A stretch of 64,000 nt of DNA, from assembly GCA_028823035.1 (NCBI GenBank), contig JAPKCI010000002.1, positions 1-64,000 on the forward strand. The letters are read 5' to 3'. This document shows positions 62,952 to 64,000 of this stretch, piece after piece; the first letter of the stretch is position 1, and each line of letters opens with the position of its first letter. The position numbers were made by a program, and so were the translations under genes. Under the pieces are notes generated by a model. That model saw nothing but the letters and a program-made list of their open reading frames with translations, did not search any database and had not been told where the DNA came from. The DNA comes from Rubripirellula sp. (GTDB lineage Bacteria > Planctomycetota > Planctomycetia > Pirellulales > Pirellulaceae).

Positions 62952-63302
62952 ATGAATCACCATCGCCACTCGCGGCAAGCATCCGCTGCCAATACCCCAG
63001 CGGGCACCGCAACACCGTTGCAAGAGGCCCTTGCAGTCGTGGTGACCAAATTGTCAGAGGGTGAAGTGGTCAGTTTTGGTGACATTGCCAAACGCGCTGG
63101 TCACCCACGGGCTGCCCGAGCCGCCGGGGCCGTGCTGGCAAACTCAGCCGACACATTACCGTGGTGGCGGGTCGTCTATTCCGACGGTCATCTGCCACCG
63201 TGCAACCCCAGTTTGCAAGCTGAACGGCTTACTGCCGAGGGTGTTCAGCTGACAGGATTTCGCGTCCTGAAGTCTCCTCTGGGACGTTTCACACATCCGT
63301 AA
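62952..63302 (+). CDS. Alkyltransferase-like (ATL) DNA-binding protein, MGMT-related
   Basis: LSEGEVVSFGDIAKRAGHPRAARAAGAVLANSADTLPWWRVVYSDG; PWWRV in place of the MGMT PCHRV active site. Confidence 0.9.
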   Translation: MNHHRHSRQASAANTPAGTATPLQEALAVVVTKLSEGEVVSFGDIAKRAGHPRAARAAGAVLANSADTLPWWRVVYSDGHLPPCNPSLQAERLTAEGVQLTGFRVLKSPLGRFTHP

Positions 63303-63418
63303 ACCAAGATGAACTGTCCCGGTAGCGGCTCACAACATTGCCGAACCAGACTAAAATAGTCTACTGGAGGCAACTGACACCTCTCCCTTACCTGACCAAG
63401 AATAACGAACCGAGTCGA

Positions 63419-64000
63419 ATGATGATGAACCTACGAACATTCCTGTGCATTGCCCTTGCAGCCATCGGGTGCGCCGTCACAGTGGCTAATGATCGTCCTA
63501 ACATTCTGTTCATCATGTCGGACGATCATACAGCGCAAGCGGTTGGTGCCTACGCAACGCTGCTCAAAGATCTCGATCCAACGCCCAATATCGATCAACT
63601 GGCCGCCGGCGGCATCTGCTTTGACAATGCGTTTTGCACCAATGCCATCTGCACACCCTCCAGAGCATGCATCATCACGGGGCAATACAACCACATGAAT
63701 GGTGTCTTTGATTTGGGCGGCAGAATTGAGCGGGACAAACAATCGCTTCCAATGCTGATGCGAGATGCCGGTTACCAAACCGCCATGATTGGAAAATGGC
63801 ATCTCAAGGTCGAACCCAACTTTGATTACTACAAAGTCCTGCCTGGTCAAGGTAAGTATTTCAACACAGAGTTTCGTATCCAGGGCGACAAAAAATGGCC
63901 AAAAAACATCGTCAAGTATCCTGGTTCGCATTCATCGGATGTGATCACCGATGCAACACTTGATTGGTTTAAAAACCACCGTGATGCCGATAGGCCATTC
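63419..64000 (+). CDS. Sulfatase, exported, truncated by window end
   Basis: RPNILFIMSDDHTAQAVGAY ... NAFCTNAICTPSRACIITGQYNHMNGV (CTPSR canonical); MMMNLRTFLCIALAAIGCAVTVA signal. Confidence 0.92.
   Translation, partial: MMMNLRTFLCIALAAIGCAVTVANDRPNILFIMSDDHTAQAVGAYATLLKDLDPTPNIDQLAAGGICFDNAFCTNAICTPSRACIITGQYNHMNGVFDLGGRIERDKQSLPMLMRDAGYQTAMIGKWHLKVEPNFDYYKVLPGQGKYFNTEFRIQGDKKWPKNIVKYPGSHSSDVITDATLDWFKNHRDADRPF

Overview
The window is a 64 kb, gene-dense stretch of chromosome that looks like a planctomycete (Pirellulaceae-like) genome. The assignment rests on gene content: a cytochrome c/HEAT dehydrogenase-type protein, sulfatases, PQQ-propeller proteins, DUF1571 and an LptD-like protein. 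I support about 45 CDSs, mostly housekeeping: carB, aroDE fusion, class II DAHP synthase, rplM-rpsI, infA, dus, photolyase, lplA, galM, prepilin peptidase, MacB-type ABC export genes, and a NagB/PIG-L fusion next to a ROK kinase. I see no phage, transposase, CRISPR array, rRNA or tRNA. The observations most worth a second look are: (1) two adjacent perfect hairpins with different stems but the same C-rich loop core (CTGCCCC) between carB and a sigma-54 regulator, a candidate structured RNA or sRNA; (2) a decayed C39-type peptidase gene with frameshifts and an in-frame TGA; (3) a translationally coupled GcvH-like carrier plus HemN-like radical SAM pair behind a terminator/attenuator-like hairpin; (4) a set of unrelated short tandem arrays, several next to gene 3' ends; (5) a sulfatase with a non-canonical CGTSR site. 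Family calls come from motif recognition by eye. No database search was possible.
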